A DNA stretch of 35,725 bases from Mycobacterium sp. (GCF_025965855.1 NZ_JAOPWB010000297.1:1-35725), one strand, 5' to 3'. Shown: positions 1 to 8,650, counted from the stretch's first letter. Numbers and translations: made by a program. The notes: a model not told the origin generated them from the letters alone.

Positions 1-339
1 GGCGCGCACCCGCCCGTTGCGGATACCGCCGCGAAGGCCGTATGCGATGTTCTGCCCGACGGTCAGGTGCGGGAAGAGCGCCCCGTCCTGGGCGACATAC
101 CCGACACTCCGACGATGTGGTGCAACGCATTCCGCGGTGCCCGCCACCTGACGTCCCTCGATCGCGACTGCTCCGCCGTCGGGCTTCTCGAAGCCGGCGA
201 TCAGCCGCAGCAGTGTGGTCTTGCCGCAACCCGATGACCCGACGACGGCCGTGGTGCTGCCCGCGGCGAGCCGCAGGTCGACGCCGTCGAGCACGGTATG
301 ACCGCTGAACGCCTTGGCGAGACCGCGGATTTGAAGCAC
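1..339 (-). CDS. Iron(III) ABC transporter ATP-binding protein (C-terminal part off the window)
   Basis: This is the N-terminal 113 residues of a nucleotide-binding subunit, cut by the window edge. The reading frame starts at a GTG (Val-Leu-Gln-Ile-Arg-Gly) just after the permease stop. It shows a Walker A loop GSSGCGKTT at about residues 32-40, followed by LLRLIAGFEKPDGG and a Q-loop QDGALFPHLTV, typical of the FbpC/PotA-like importer ATPases. The Walker B and signature motifs would lie beyond position 1. It is the last gene of the three-gene operon with the permease and the binding lipoprotein, and should power ferric iron uptake at the inner face of the membrane. The substrate is inferred from the binding protein and the iron box upstream of the operon. 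Confidence 0.9.
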   Translation of the reverse strand, partial: MLQIRGLAKAFSGHTVLDGVDLRLAAGSTTAVVGSSGCGKTTLLRLIAGFEKPDGGAVAIEGRQVAGTAECVAPHRRSVGYVAQDGALFPHLTVGQNIAYGLRGGIRNGRVRA

Positions 340-347
340 ATCTGGTT

Positions 348-1922
348 TCACAGCGCGGCCACCTTGGTCGACTGCCGGAACAGCACCACCGTCACCGGCA
401 TCGCGAGCAGGACCATCACCAGCGCGTACGGAGCTGCCGCCGCGTAGTCGAGTTCGCTGCTCAGCGACCAGAAACGCAGCGACAGCGTGCGGGTACCGGT
501 GGGCGCGAGGAGCAGAGTCGCGGTCAGTTCCGTAGCGACCGCGACGAATACCAACGAGGCGCCCGCCGCGGCCGCGGGGGCGGTGAGCCGCAGGGTCACC
601 CGGGTGAAGGTGCGCAATGGGGAGACGCCGAGCGAACGGGAGGCCTCCTCGAGGTTCACCGGAACCTGGGCGAGGCCCGCGCGCAGGCTAACCAGCGCGC
701 GCGGCAGGAACATCAGGACGTATGCGCAGACGACGAGGACGACCGTCTGGTACAGCGGCGGGGCGAACCGGATGGTGACGGTGACCAGTGCCAGTGCCGT
801 GACGATGCCCGGCAGCGAACTTGTGACGAAGTTGGACCCTTCGACCACGCGGGCGAGCAGGCCGCTGGACCGCACCGCGACCCAGGCGATCGGAAACGCC
901 AGCACCGTGGTCAGGGCGGCCGCCCCCGCGGCCAGTCCGATGGTCTGGGCGAGCGCCGCTCCGACGTCGTCGACGACCCACACCGACGAGCCGCCGATCC
1001 ACAGCCATCGCAGGATCGTCCACACCGGTACACCGAGTGCCAGGACCGCCAGCACCACCAGCGCCGCGAGTGCGGGAAACGCTGCGCGTCCCAGCCGCAG
1101 GGGCGTGGCCGGGCGCGGGGCACCGCTGCCGATCCGGGCATATCGCGCATGCCCGCGGGCAGACGCCTCGGCCACCAGCAGCACCAGGCAGAACAACACC
1201 AGAACGCCGGTCAGCATGCTGCCGGCCGCCCCGGCGAACGTTGCCTGAAACTGCTCGAAGATCGCGGTGGTGAAGGTGTCGAAGCGCAGCATCGCGAATG
1301 CGCCGTACTCGGCAAGCAGATGGACGCCGATCAGCAGAACACCACCCAGAATCGCCAGCCGCAGTTGGGGCAACACCACCCGGAAGAACACCGCGGCCGA
1401 GTGCGAGCCCAGCGCGCGGGCGGACTCCTCAACGGAGGGATCGAGCCTGCGCAGGGTGGCGGCCACCGGCAGGTAGATGAACGGGAAGTAGGACAGCGTG
1501 GCGACGAGGATGCCCGCGCCGAGTCCATGCAGCGTTGGGACGACGCTGATCCAGGCATAGCTGTTCACGAACGCCGGTACGGCCAGCGGTGCCACGAACA
1601 GCGGCCGCCACACGGCGCGGCCGGGCACGTCGGTGCGTTCGACCAACCAGGCGGCGCCGACGCCGAGCAGCCCGCACACCGGCACCGTGATCGCCACCAG
1701 CGCAACGGTGTTGGCCAGCAGCTCACCGACCCTCGGCCGAAAGACAAGCTCGTAGGCCCGCGTCCAGCCGGTGGATGCGACGGCCCAGCCCACATAGCCG
1801 AGCGGGATGAGGGTCGCGGCGACCAGCGCCGCCACCGAGGTGGACACCACCGGGCCCGGCCGCGCTCCCGTTCCCGGCCGCGAAGCCGGGGGTCTCAGGC
1901 GCGAGGTCGAAGGAGCGACCAC
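348..1922 (-). CDS. Iron(III) ABC transporter permease, double-domain (FbpB type)
   Basis: A 524-residue integral membrane protein made of two fused binding-protein-dependent permease domains. Each half has several hydrophobic segments and its own EAA loop for docking the ATPase: about residues 165-185 ([16 protein letters not shown]) and about 424-447 ([16 protein letters not shown]). Such fused 12-helix permeases are characteristic of the FbpB/SfuB ferric-iron and AfuB families. The GTG start immediately follows the TAA stop of the binding-protein gene, so translation is probably coupled; the ATPase gene begins 8 bases after this gene ends. It forms the membrane channel of the importer. A thiamine or polyamine substrate is possible from the permease alone, but the iron box favours iron. 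Confidence 0.9.
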   Translation of the reverse strand: MVAPSTSRLRPPASRPGTGARPGPVVSTSVAALVAATLIPLGYVGWAVASTGWTRAYELVFRPRVGELLANTVALVAITVPVCGLLGVGAAWLVERTDVPGRAVWRPLFVAPLAVPAFVNSYAWISVVPTLHGLGAGILVATLSYFPFIYLPVAATLRRLDPSVEESARALGSHSAAVFFRVVLPQLRLAILGGVLLIGVHLLAEYGAFAMLRFDTFTTAIFEQFQATFAGAAGSMLTGVLVLFCLVLLVAEASARGHARYARIGSGAPRPATPLRLGRAAFPALAALVVLAVLALGVPVWTILRWLWIGGSSVWVVDDVGAALAQTIGLAAGAAALTTVLAFPIAWVAVRSSGLLARVVEGSNFVTSSLPGIVTALALVTVTIRFAPPLYQTVVLVVCAYVLMFLPRALVSLRAGLAQVPVNLEEASRSLGVSPLRTFTRVTLRLTAPAAAAGASLVFVAVATELTATLLLAPTGTRTLSLRFWSLSSELDYAAAAPYALVMVLLAMPVTVVLFRQSTKVAAL

Positions 1923-2948
1923 TTACAACAATCCAGCCTTCGTCATCAGATCGGTCACCTTCTGGGCGTCCAGTGTCGAGGGGTCAACGTGCGGGGCGTT
2001 CAGGTCACTCAGCGGGACCAGCGCGGCATTCGCCGGGACTCCGCTGGCGACCGGGTACTCGAAGGATGTCCCCTTCTGCAGCACGTCCTGGCCCGTCTTG
2101 CCGGTGATGAACCGGATGAACTGTTGTGCCTGCTGCTGCCTTTTGCTCGACTTCAGCACGCCGCCCCCGGAGAGGCTGATGAACGCGCCGGGGTCCTGAT
2201 TGCGGAAGTAGTGCACCGCGGTGTTGCCGCTGATCTCCTTGGTCTTGGCCTGGTCGCGGAACCAGTAGTAGTGATAGATGACGCCGCCGGCGACCTGGCC
2301 GTCATTGACCGCTTTGAGCGTGGCGATGTTGTCCTGGTAGGCAACGGCGTTGGCCTTCATGCCCGCCAGCCAGGCCGAGGTGGCGGCCTCACCCTTCAGG
2401 GCGAGCAGGGCAGCGACGATCGCCTGGAAGTCCGCTTTGGTCGGGGGTGCGCCCCATCGCCCCTTCCACGCCGGCTGCTGCAGGTCCATCAGCGACTTCG
2501 GCAGTTGATCGGCGGGCAGTTTGTCCTTGTTGTAGACGAAGACTGTGGTTCGCGCCGCGACACCGGTCCACTTGCCGCTGGCCGGACGATACTTCGCCGG
2601 CACCTGGGCGACGGTCTGCTGATCGACATCGGCGAACAGTCCGGCGCGTTCCACGGCCGCCATCGCGGGGGAGTTCTCGGTCAGGAAAACGTCCGCGGGA
2701 GAGGAGGCCCCCTCGGCGATCAGCTGGTTGCCCAGTTCGGTGTCACCAGCCTGCCGGTACTGCACGGCGATGCCGGTCTCTTTGGTGAACGCGTCGATCC
2801 ACTCCTTGGTCAGCGACTCGTGCTGGGCGTTGTACACCAGCAACTCGTCGTTCCCGCCGGAACTGGAGCACGCCGCCGCACCGAACGCGATGGCCAGCGC
2901 TACAACGATCGACAGGGCCCCCGCGACTCGAGTCCACCGTGCTCGCAT
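1923..2948 (-). CDS. Iron(III) ABC transporter substrate-binding lipoprotein
   Basis: A 341-residue extracytoplasmic binding protein. The N-terminus is a lipoprotein signal: MRARW, a hydrophobic run, then a lipobox ending AAAC followed by SSSGG. The mature part (LLVYNAQHESLTKEWIDAF..., GDTELGNQLIAEG, DVFLTENSPAM) reads like the FbpA/FutA/AfuA class of Fe(III)-binding proteins. Conserved tyrosines such as those in VIYHYYWF near the C-terminal half are candidates for iron ligands by family analogy. The open frame extends 43 codons further upstream, but this ATG is preferred because it is preceded by GGAAAGGA and starts the lipoprotein signal. It is first in the operon and lies about 30 bases downstream of an IdeR-type box, so it is probably derepressed in low iron. 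Confidence 0.9.
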   Translation of the reverse strand: MRARWTRVAGALSIVVALAIAFGAAACSSSGGNDELLVYNAQHESLTKEWIDAFTKETGIAVQYRQAGDTELGNQLIAEGASSPADVFLTENSPAMAAVERAGLFADVDQQTVAQVPAKYRPASGKWTGVAARTTVFVYNKDKLPADQLPKSLMDLQQPAWKGRWGAPPTKADFQAIVAALLALKGEAATSAWLAGMKANAVAYQDNIATLKAVNDGQVAGGVIYHYYWFRDQAKTKEISGNTAVHYFRNQDPGAFISLSGGGVLKSSKRQQQAQQFIRFITGKTGQDVLQKGTSFEYPVASGVPANAALVPLSDLNAPHVDPSTLDAQKVTDLMTKAGLL

Positions 2949-2979
2949 ATAGGCAGTCCTTTCCGCGCTGGAGGCACCG

Positions 2980-2998
2980 TTAGCTGAGGATAACCTAA
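2980..2998. promoter_or_regulatory. IdeR (DtxR-family) iron box upstream of the Fe(III) ABC operon
   Basis: The 19-base sequence TTAGCTGAGGATAACCTAA matches the mycobacterial IdeR consensus TTAGGTTAGGCTAACCTAA at 16 of 19 positions and keeps its palindromic ends. It sits 31 bases upstream of the chosen ATG of the binding lipoprotein. IdeR bound to Fe2+ represses iron-uptake genes, so the operon should be repressed when iron is sufficient. A weaker continuation of similar sequence (3000-3018) may be a second, degenerate box. Confidence 0.8.
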
Positions 2999-3084
2999 TG
3001 AAGGTACGCCTAGCTTGCGGCCCCGGCAGCGGGATTCGTTGGTTGGCAGGCGACCACTCTCGAGCCGTGGCCGCCACCTCGCCT

Positions 3085-3444
3085 CAGCCAGTCGCGGTGG
3101 GACTGCTCGCACATCTGCGACGTGAGCCGCTCGACCTCGTCCGGCTGGCGGTGTTGCCGGAGTGTCGAAGTGCCACTTCGTCCGCACCTTCGCGGCGACC
3201 TACGGCGAGACGCCGATCCGCTACCTCACCCGGCGTCGCATCGAACGCGCCCAGGATCTGCTACGGAGCGCGAACCTGACGGTGACCGAGGTATGCATGG
3301 CGGTCGGCTTCGCCAGCCTCGGCTCGTTCTCCTCCCGCTTCACCCGCCTGGTGGGTGAGAGCCCGACCTCCTACCGCGACCGCTGGGCGGCGCGAGCACA
3401 GCCGAGCAACCTGGGAGAAGCCTCGCGGCGCCGTCGGTGGTTAG
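3085..3444 (+). pseudogene. AraC-family regulator remnant, frameshifted
   Basis: The HTH domain of an AraC/XylS regulator is clear in one frame from a GTG at 3162: SKCHFVRTFAATYGETPIRYL, RRRIERAQDLL, then the second helix-turn-helix VTEVCMAVGFASLGSFSSRF and SPTSYRDRW. The expected preceding residues (REPLDLVRLA) are in another frame directly upstream, and the frame of the HTH is closed by a TGA at 3123. A frameshift near 3150 therefore separates the first helix from the rest. The C-terminal end also seems shifted, since a plausible ending EKPRGAVGG plus stop at 3442-3444 is in yet another frame. It precedes a VOC gene in the same orientation, which is also broken. The alternative is a short functional HTH protein starting at 3162, or sequencing errors. 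Confidence 0.7.
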
Positions 3445-3453
3445 CGCTTCGGC

Positions 3454-3880
3454 ATGATCACCAACATCTCCCTCGTCACCGTCTACTGCCTCGACCAGGA
3501 CGAGACCCGCGACTTCTACGTAAAGATCCTCGGCTTCGAGCCCGGCACCGAAATCACCATGTGGGTGAGGGCTTCCGCTGGGTGACCGTCAAGCATGCGA
3601 GTCAGCCTGAACTCGAGGTCACCCTGATGACACCGGGGCCGCCGCTGGACCCCGGGCCGCTGATTTCATCCGCCGCCAACTGGAGAAGGGGGGCATCGGC
3701 GGGCTGGGCCTTTCGGTCGACGACTGCCGCAAGACCTACGAGGAGCTCTCCGCCAAAGGCGTCACGTTCCGGCAGGAGCCGTCGGACCGGCCGGATGGGG
3801 TCGAGGCCGTCAGCGCGACAACTCGGGCAACTGGATGGTGCTGGTCGAACCCAAGGAGTTCAGTCCCGCCGACTTCCAGT
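3454..3880 (+). pseudogene. VOC/glyoxalase-fold protein remnant with about three frameshifts
   Basis: The start MITNISLVTVYCLDQDETRDFY...LGFEPGTEITM is a typical vicinal-oxygen-chelate (glyoxalase/bleomycin-resistance) N-terminus. It runs into TGA after about 40 codons. Homologous sequence then continues in other frames: GEGFRWVTVKHASQPELEVTLMTPG, next DFIRRQLEKGGIGGLGLSVDDCRKTYEELSAKG, and finally DNSGNWMVLVEPKEF. Breaks fall near 3560, 3662 and 3810. The parts join into one ordinary VOC protein of about 140 residues, so this is a decayed gene. Small AraC regulators followed by such VOC genes are a common actinobacterial pair, and both members are damaged here. Assembly errors could mimic this, but several independent shifts in two neighbouring genes favour true decay. 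Confidence 0.75.
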
Positions 3881-4154
3881 ACCGATCGGCCCTTCTCGGC
3901 GCCGCTGCGCGGTCACGGAGCGATCACGATGTGTTAAGGCGCCTCGCGCAAACCCTTACGAACTCGCGCCGGGCCTTATCGCATTCTTACGGATCGCGTT
4001 GCTATTGAGGCATTTATCACTCTCTGTGGTGTAACAGCTTGCCGAACCCGGGTGACCGCGCTACCGAGCCGGATTTCGACCCCGAAACCTTCCGGTACGT
4101 TGGCCAACGGGTCGGGGGAGAGCGACCATCTGGCGACACAATGAGGAAAAAACC
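3881..4154. other. Upstream region of the hemophore gene
   Basis: There is no supported gene here. The first 150 bases are noticeably less GC-rich than the surroundings (several TTA, ATT and TTATC runs around 3930-4030), as expected for a promoter region. A good ribosome-binding site GAGGAAAA lies at 4143-4150, just before the hemophore ATG. I could not assign a -10/-35 pair or a convincing IdeR box. Confidence 0.4.
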
Positions 4155-4550
4155 ATGAAAATGTCTGCTATTTCTGTGCGCCGCGGACTATTCGGCGCAT
4201 TTGCCACCTGCGCGCTCGGGGGAGTCGCCGCAGCCACCATCGCGCTGCCGACGGCTACCGCCGCGCCGGCTTGCTCGGCCAGCGGTTTGGCGAGCACGGC
4301 CAGCGGTGTGCTCGGTGCGGCCGGCGGCTACTTGGACACCCATCCGGGTGCCAACGATGCGCTGACCGCTGCGGGCACGCAGTCGCCGGCGCAGGCGCAG
4401 TCTTCGGTGCGTGGGTACTTCACCGCCCACCCGAACGAATACATCGACCTGCAGAACATCGTGCGTCCGCTTACGGACCTGCGTAATCAGTGCAACGTCC
4501 AGGTCTCGCCGGCACAGCTCGCCACGCTGTTCGACGCGCTGTCCGCGTAA
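4155..4550 (+). CDS. Secreted haem-binding protein (hemophore, MHB family, Rv0203-like)
   Basis: A 131-residue exported protein. Residues 1-37 form a Sec signal (RR, a long hydrophobic run, cleavage expected after ATAA), leaving a mature protein of about 95 residues with two cysteines, C40 and C113, that could pair. The core GGYLDTHPGANDALTAA...VRGYFTAHPNEYIDLQNIVRPLTDLRNQC matches the layout of the mycobacterial haem-binding family to which M. tuberculosis Rv0203 belongs. Those proteins collect haem outside the cell and pass it to MmpL transporters. No MmpL gene is nearby, but the Fe(III) importer next door fits an iron-acquisition role. The start is set by GAGGAAAA six bases upstream. Haem binding is inferred from family membership. 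Confidence 0.8.
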   Translation: MKMSAISVRRGLFGAFATCALGGVAAATIALPTATAAPACSASGLASTASGVLGAAGGYLDTHPGANDALTAAGTQSPAQAQSSVRGYFTAHPNEYIDLQNIVRPLTDLRNQCNVQVSPAQLATLFDALSA

Positions 4551-4567
4551 CCAATCGCACCAACGAG

Positions 4568-4600
4568 CCGCCGCCGCAGCACTAGCTGTGGCGGCGGTTT
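4568..4600 (+). terminator. Rho-independent-type terminator after the hemophore gene
   Basis: A 12-base stem CCGCCGCCGCAG (4568-4579) pairs with CTGTGGCGGCGG (4586-4597) through one G-U wobble, with a 6-base loop CACTAG and then TTTCGTT. It starts 17 bases after the hemophore stop and separates that gene from yraN. Confidence 0.8.
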
Positions 4601-4687
4601 CGTTGTGGACTGTGGATGACGGTGGGGCTGGGGATGACCGGTCGCTGATGGCGGCGTGTTGTCGGCATCGGCATGCACGGTTAACGC

Positions 4688-5056
4688 ATGACTACGTTGA
4701 CGCGTGCCGAGATCGGTGCGCTGGGTGAGCGGCTGGCGGCCGATCATCTGCTGGGCCTGGGGCTACGGGTGCTCGACCGCAACTGGCGCTGCCGGTATGG
4801 GGAGTTGGACCTGATCGCCGCCGACGGCGCGGCCCGGACGGTGGTGTTCGTGGAGGTCAAGACCCGCACCAGCGACCAGTTCGGTGGTGTGGCGCAGGCG
4901 GTGACACCGCAGAAGGTGCGGCGGCTGCGGCGGCTTGCCGGGTTGTGGCTGGCCGGCCAGGACGAGCGCTGGGCGGCGATCCGCATCGACGTTGTCGGTA
5001 TCCGGATCGGGCGGCGGCGGACCCCGGAGATCACCCACCTGCAGGGGGTGGGCTGA
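4688..5056 (+). CDS. YraN family protein (UPF0102, predicted endonuclease-like fold)
   Basis: A 122-residue protein of the YraN/UPF0102 family (Rv2898c in M. tuberculosis). The core GALGERLAADHLLGLGLRVLDRNWRCRYGELDLIAADG...VVFVEVKTRT has the E/D/EVK pattern (ELDLI, FVEVK) of the restriction-endonuclease-like nuclease fold. The biological role is not established. It is the first gene of a tight operon: its TGA overlaps the ATG of comM by one base (ATGA). That arrangement with the ComM-like and DprA genes is typical of actinobacteria and suggests a role in DNA handling. Confidence 0.85.
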   Translation: MTTLTRAEIGALGERLAADHLLGLGLRVLDRNWRCRYGELDLIAADGAARTVVFVEVKTRTSDQFGGVAQAVTPQKVRRLRRLAGLWLAGQDERWAAIRIDVVGIRIGRRRTPEITHLQGVG

Positions 5057-6567
5057 TGACGCTGGGCAGGGCGTTCTCGGTTGCGGTGCGTGGGCTGGAC
5101 GGCGAGATCGTGGAGATCGAAGCCGACATCACCTCGGGTCTGCCCGGGGTGCATCTGGTCGGTCTGCCCGATGCGGCGCTGCAGGAATCGCGCGACCGGG
5201 TGCGCGCGGCGATCACCAATTGCGGCAACAGCTGGCCGATGGCGCGGCTGACGCTGGCGCTCTCGCCGGCCACCCTGCCGAAGATGGGCTCGGTCTATGA
5301 CCTGGCCCTGGCGTCCTCGGTGCTGTCGGCGCACCGCAAGACCGCGTGGGATCGGCTGGAGAAGACGGTGCTGCTCGGCGAGCTCGCCCTCGACGGACGG
5401 GTGCGGCCGGTGAAGGGTGTGCTGCCCGCTGTGCTGGCCGCCAAACGCGAGGGGTGGCCCGCCGTCGTGGTGCCGGCGGACAACCTGGCCGAGGCCAGCC
5501 TGGTGGACGGTATCGAGGTGTGGGGTGCGCGGACGCTGCGGCAACTGCAGGCGTGGTTCGGCGGTAAAGCACAGCTGGACGACAGACTCACCGCCGCCGA
5601 GCCGGTGCCGGAGCCGACGGTCGACCTCGCCGACGTGGTCGGTCAGTCCCACGCCCGCTTCGCCGTCGAGGTCGCCGCGGCCGGGGCGCACCATTTAATG
5701 CTGACCGGACCACCCGGGGTCGGTAAAACCATGCTCGCGCAACGGCTTCCGGGTCTGCTGCCGCCGCTGTCGGACAGCGAGTCACTGGAGGTCACCGCCA
5801 TTCATTCGGTCGCCGGCCTGCTGTCCGGTTCGACCCCGCTGATCACCCGCCCGCCGTTCGTGGCGCCGCACCACACTTCGAGCGTCGCGGCGCTGGTCGG
5901 CGGGGGATCGGGTCTGGCCCGACCGGGTGCGGTCAGCCGTGCACACCGTGGCGTGTTGTTCCTCGACGAGTGCGCGGAGATCGGCGTGAGCGCGCTGGAA
6001 GCGTTGCGAACTCCCTTGGAGGACGGCGAGATACGGCTGGCCCGCCGCGATGGGGTGGCTCGCTACCCCGCCCGGTTCCAGCTGGTGATGGCTTCGAACC
6101 CGTGTCCGTGTGCACCGGCGGATCCGCGTGACTGCATCTGCGCGCCGAGCGCCAAGCGCCGATATCTGGGCAAGCTGTCCGGCCCGCTGCTGGATCGGGT
6201 AGACCTGCGTGTGCAGATGCACCCGGTACGCGCGGGGGCGTTCTCCACCCAGGACGGTGAGTCCACCGCCGCGGTGCGTGACCGTGTCGCGCGGGCCCGC
6301 GAAGCGGCGGCAGACCGCTGGCAGCCGCACGGCATCCGCACCAACGCCGAGGTCAGCGGCGCCCTGCTGCGCCGCCGGTACCGGCCGGACGGCGCAGCGA
6401 TGGCTCCGCTGCGCGCCGCCCTGGACCGTGGGCTGCTCAGCATCCGCGGCGTCGACCGAACGTTGCGCGTCGCCTGGACCCTTTCCGACCTTGCCGGGCG
6501 CACTTCGCCGGGGGTCGACGAGGTCACTACCGCCCTGAGCTTCCGCCAACCCGGAGGTACGCGATGA
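5056..6567 (+). CDS. comM: ComM/YifB family AAA+ ATPase (Mg-chelatase-like)
   Basis: A 503-residue protein with the N-terminal ChlI-like domain (VHLVGLPDAALQESRDRVRAAI, PKMGSVYDLALA) and a central AAA+ module. Walker A GPPGVGKT lies at about residues 218-225, and Walker B GVLFLDE at about 299-305. A cysteine-rich NPCPC...CIC segment at about 349-362 is followed by sensor and lid regions. It belongs to the family annotated as magnesium chelatase subunit, but in Gram-negative bacteria ComM is a hexameric branch-migration helicase in natural transformation. The longer open frame upstream is ignored because the ATG at 5056 overlaps the yraN stop and begins the conserved MTLGRAFSVAV. It is translationally coupled to yraN and dprA. 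Confidence 0.88.
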   Translation: MTLGRAFSVAVRGLDGEIVEIEADITSGLPGVHLVGLPDAALQESRDRVRAAITNCGNSWPMARLTLALSPATLPKMGSVYDLALASSVLSAHRKTAWDRLEKTVLLGELALDGRVRPVKGVLPAVLAAKREGWPAVVVPADNLAEASLVDGIEVWGARTLRQLQAWFGGKAQLDDRLTAAEPVPEPTVDLADVVGQSHARFAVEVAAAGAHHLMLTGPPGVGKTMLAQRLPGLLPPLSDSESLEVTAIHSVAGLLSGSTPLITRPPFVAPHHTSSVAALVGGGSGLARPGAVSRAHRGVLFLDECAEIGVSALEALRTPLEDGEIRLARRDGVARYPARFQLVMASNPCPCAPADPRDCICAPSAKRRYLGKLSGPLLDRVDLRVQMHPVRAGAFSTQDGESTAAVRDRVARAREAAADRWQPHGIRTNAEVSGALLRRRYRPDGAAMAPLRAALDRGLLSIRGVDRTLRVAWTLSDLAGRTSPGVDEVTTALSFRQPGGTR

Positions 6568-7694
6568 GCGACGACGAGACTCTGGCCGCGTGGGCATACC
6601 TCTCGCGGGTCGCCGAGCCGCCCTGTCCCGACCTGTCCGCACTGGCGGCGCGGGTGGGGCCGGTCGAGGCGGCACGCCGGATCCGGGCCGGCCGGGTCGG
6701 TGGTGACCTGGCACGGCGCACCGAGGCACGGCGCGGGATCGATTGCGCCGCTGAGGATTTAGCTGTCCTGGGTCGGTTGGGTGGCCGGCTGGTGACGGCT
6801 GATGATCCCGAGTGGCCGGTACTGGCACTGGCTTCTTTCGACGGCGTGGACGCGCTGCTCAGACCACGGGCAGATCCGCCGATGGTGCTCTGGGCGGCCG
6901 GCCCGGGCCGGCTGGACGACGTCTCGCAGCGCGCCTCCGCCATCGTCGGCACCCGGGCCGCGACGGCGTACGGCGAGCACGTGGCGGCGGACCTGGCGGC
7001 GGGTCTGGCCGCGCGCGACGTCGCGGTGGTGTCCGGCGGCGCCTACGGGATCGATGGTGCGGCCCATCGCGCGGCGCTGGCCTCCGACGGGCTGACCGTC
7101 GCGGTCCTGGCCGGCGGGGTCGATGTGCCCTATCCCGCCGGACACGCGGCGTTGTTGCACCGCGTCGGCGCGCAGGGACTGCTGGTCAGTGAATACCCGC
7201 CGGGAGTGCGGCCCGCTCGGCACCGGTTCCTCACGCGTAACCGGCTCGTTGCCGCACTGGCGGGCGCAACGGTGGTGGTCGAGGCGGGTCTGCGCAGCGG
7301 GGCGGCGAACACCGCGGCGTGGGGCCGCGCACTGGGGCGTGTCGTGTGCGCGGTACCCGGCCCCGTGACCTCGTCGGCCTCGGCCGGATGTCACGCGCTA
7401 CTGCGAAGCGGTGCCGAACTTGTCACACGCGCCGAGGAGATCGTCGAGTTGGTCGGCCGCGCCGGCGAACTGGCACCCGATGAGCGGCGGCCAGCCTCGC
7501 CACTGGACGCTTTGACCGAGGCCGAGCAGCACGTCTACGAGGCCTTGCCCGCCCGCGGTCTGCGTACGGTCGACGAGATCGCCGTCGCATCCGGACTCGG
7601 GCCGAGCGAGGTGCTCGTGCCCCTGACGACATTGGAGGTCGCCGGTCTGGTGGTCCGCCAGGACGGCCGCTGGAAGCTGGGCGAGCGGGTGTGA
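6564..7694 (+). CDS. dprA: DNA-processing protein DprA
   Basis: A 376-residue Smf/DprA protein, which loads RecA onto incoming single-stranded DNA in transformable bacteria. The Rossmann-like core is well preserved: SAIVGTRAATAYGEH, VVSGGAYGIDGAAHRAAL, VLAGGVDVPYPAGHAALLHR, YPPGVRPARHRFLTRNRLVAAL and VVVEAGLRSGAANTA. The C-terminus (ALPARGLRTVDEIAVASGLGPSEVLVPLTTLEVAGLV) is a winged-helix/DML1-like domain. Its ATG overlaps the comM TGA (ATGA). Natural competence is not generally demonstrated in mycobacteria, so its role here is inferred to be recombination or DNA processing. Confidence 0.92.
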   Translation: MSDDETLAAWAYLSRVAEPPCPDLSALAARVGPVEAARRIRAGRVGGDLARRTEARRGIDCAAEDLAVLGRLGGRLVTADDPEWPVLALASFDGVDALLRPRADPPMVLWAAGPGRLDDVSQRASAIVGTRAATAYGEHVAADLAAGLAARDVAVVSGGAYGIDGAAHRAALASDGLTVAVLAGGVDVPYPAGHAALLHRVGAQGLLVSEYPPGVRPARHRFLTRNRLVAALAGATVVVEAGLRSGAANTAAWGRALGRVVCAVPGPVTSSASAGCHALLRSGAELVTRAEEIVELVGRAGELAPDERRPASPLDALTEAEQHVYEALPARGLRTVDEIAVASGLGPSEVLVPLTTLEVAGLVVRQDGRWKLGERV

Positions 7695-7780
7695 CGCGTG
7701 AGACGTAGCGGCCCACGGGCGCAGTCGCGCTCGTATAGTCGATGAGGTTGGCTAAGCGTTTCTGATCGGCAGGAGGCAAG

Positions 7781-8626
7781 GTGACAGGACGTCCAGTGCA
7801 CACCTTCGAAGTGGTGCGGACCGAACAGGTGTCGCCTCACATCGTCCGGGTCGTGCTCGGGGGCAGCGGTTTCGACACCTTCGCTCCCAACGACTTCACC
7901 GACTCCTACGTCAAGGTGGTGCTCCTTCGCGACGACGTCGACGTCACCGCGCTGCCGCGCCCGCTGACTCTGGACAGCTTTCGCGACCTGCCCGCCGAGC
8001 AGCAGCCGGTGGTCCGCACCTACACGGTCCGCCATGCCGACAAGGATCGCCGCGAGATCGCCATCGACGTCGTGGTCCACGGCGAGCACGGCGTCGCGGG
8101 TCCGTGGGCGATGGCCGCCCGGCCCGGGCAGCCGGCGTACCTGATGGGGCCCAGCGGAGCCTATGCGCCGGACCCGGCGGCGGACTGGCACTTGCTGGCC
8201 GGTGATGAGGCCGGCCTGCCGGCGATCAGTGCCGCGCTGGAAGCGTTGCCGCCCAACGCCATTGGCAAGGTGTTCGTCGAGATCGCGGGCCCCGATGACG
8301 AGATCGCGCTGAACGCGCCCGAGGGTGTCGAGGTCATCTGGATCTTTCGCGGCGGTCGAGCCGACCTGGTCGGCGAGGACCGGGCCGGCGACAACGCACC
8401 CCTGATCACTGCGGTGAAGGAAGCGCTGTGGCTGCCCGGCCAGGTGCAGGTCTTCATCCATGGCGAGGCGCAGGCCGTGATGCACAATCTGCGGCCCTAC
8501 GTGCGCAAGGAACGCGGCGTCGACGCCAAGTGGGCGTCGATCTCCGGCTACTGGCGCCGCGGCCGCACCGAGGAGACCTTCCGCCAGTGGAAGGCCGAAC
8601 TCGCGAAGGCCGAAGCGGCCACGTAG
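7781..8626 (+). CDS. viuB: Siderophore-interacting FAD protein (ViuB type, ferric reductase)
   Basis: A 281-residue protein of the siderophore-interacting protein family (Rv2895c-like). The N-terminal half is a flavin-binding barrel with the FAD motif RTYTVR at about residues 79-84. The C-terminal half (HLLAGDEAGLPAISAALEAL, VIWIFRGG, FIHGEAQAVMHNLRPYVRKERG) is the NAD(P)H-binding SIP domain. Relatives reduce Fe(III) in imported siderophores so that iron is released in the cytosol. The GTG start is fixed by AGGAGG four bases upstream of it. It lies apart from the iron transporter but strengthens the iron theme of the left part of the window. The sequence before it holds only a poor half-match to an IdeR box. 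Confidence 0.88.
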   Translation: MTGRPVHTFEVVRTEQVSPHIVRVVLGGSGFDTFAPNDFTDSYVKVVLLRDDVDVTALPRPLTLDSFRDLPAEQQPVVRTYTVRHADKDRREIAIDVVVHGEHGVAGPWAMAARPGQPAYLMGPSGAYAPDPAADWHLLAGDEAGLPAISAALEALPPNAIGKVFVEIAGPDDEIALNAPEGVEVIWIFRGGRADLVGEDRAGDNAPLITAVKEALWLPGQVQVFIHGEAQAVMHNLRPYVRKERGVDAKWASISGYWRRGRTEETFRQWKAELAKAEAAT

Positions 8627-8650
8627 AGCCGGGCTGGCACGCTGGTGCCC

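Noticed and set aside
1149..2987. A 612-codon plus-strand open frame opposite the iron transporter genes
   Set aside because: It is antisense to the permease and binding protein, which show clear family motifs and an IdeR box on the other strand.
3162..4034. A 290-codon fusion frame joining the AraC HTH to downstream sequence
   Set aside because: After the HTH domain the frame runs out of phase through the VOC remnant and has no homology-like content there.
4604..4619. Two overlapping DnaA-like boxes (TGTGGACTG, TGTGGATGA) before yraN
   Set aside because: Each has one or more mismatches; several one-mismatch 9-mers are expected by chance in a window this long.
7742..7765. IdeR-like half-site GGTTGGCTAA before viuB
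   Set aside because: The best alignment matches only about 10 of 19 positions and the other half is not palindromic.
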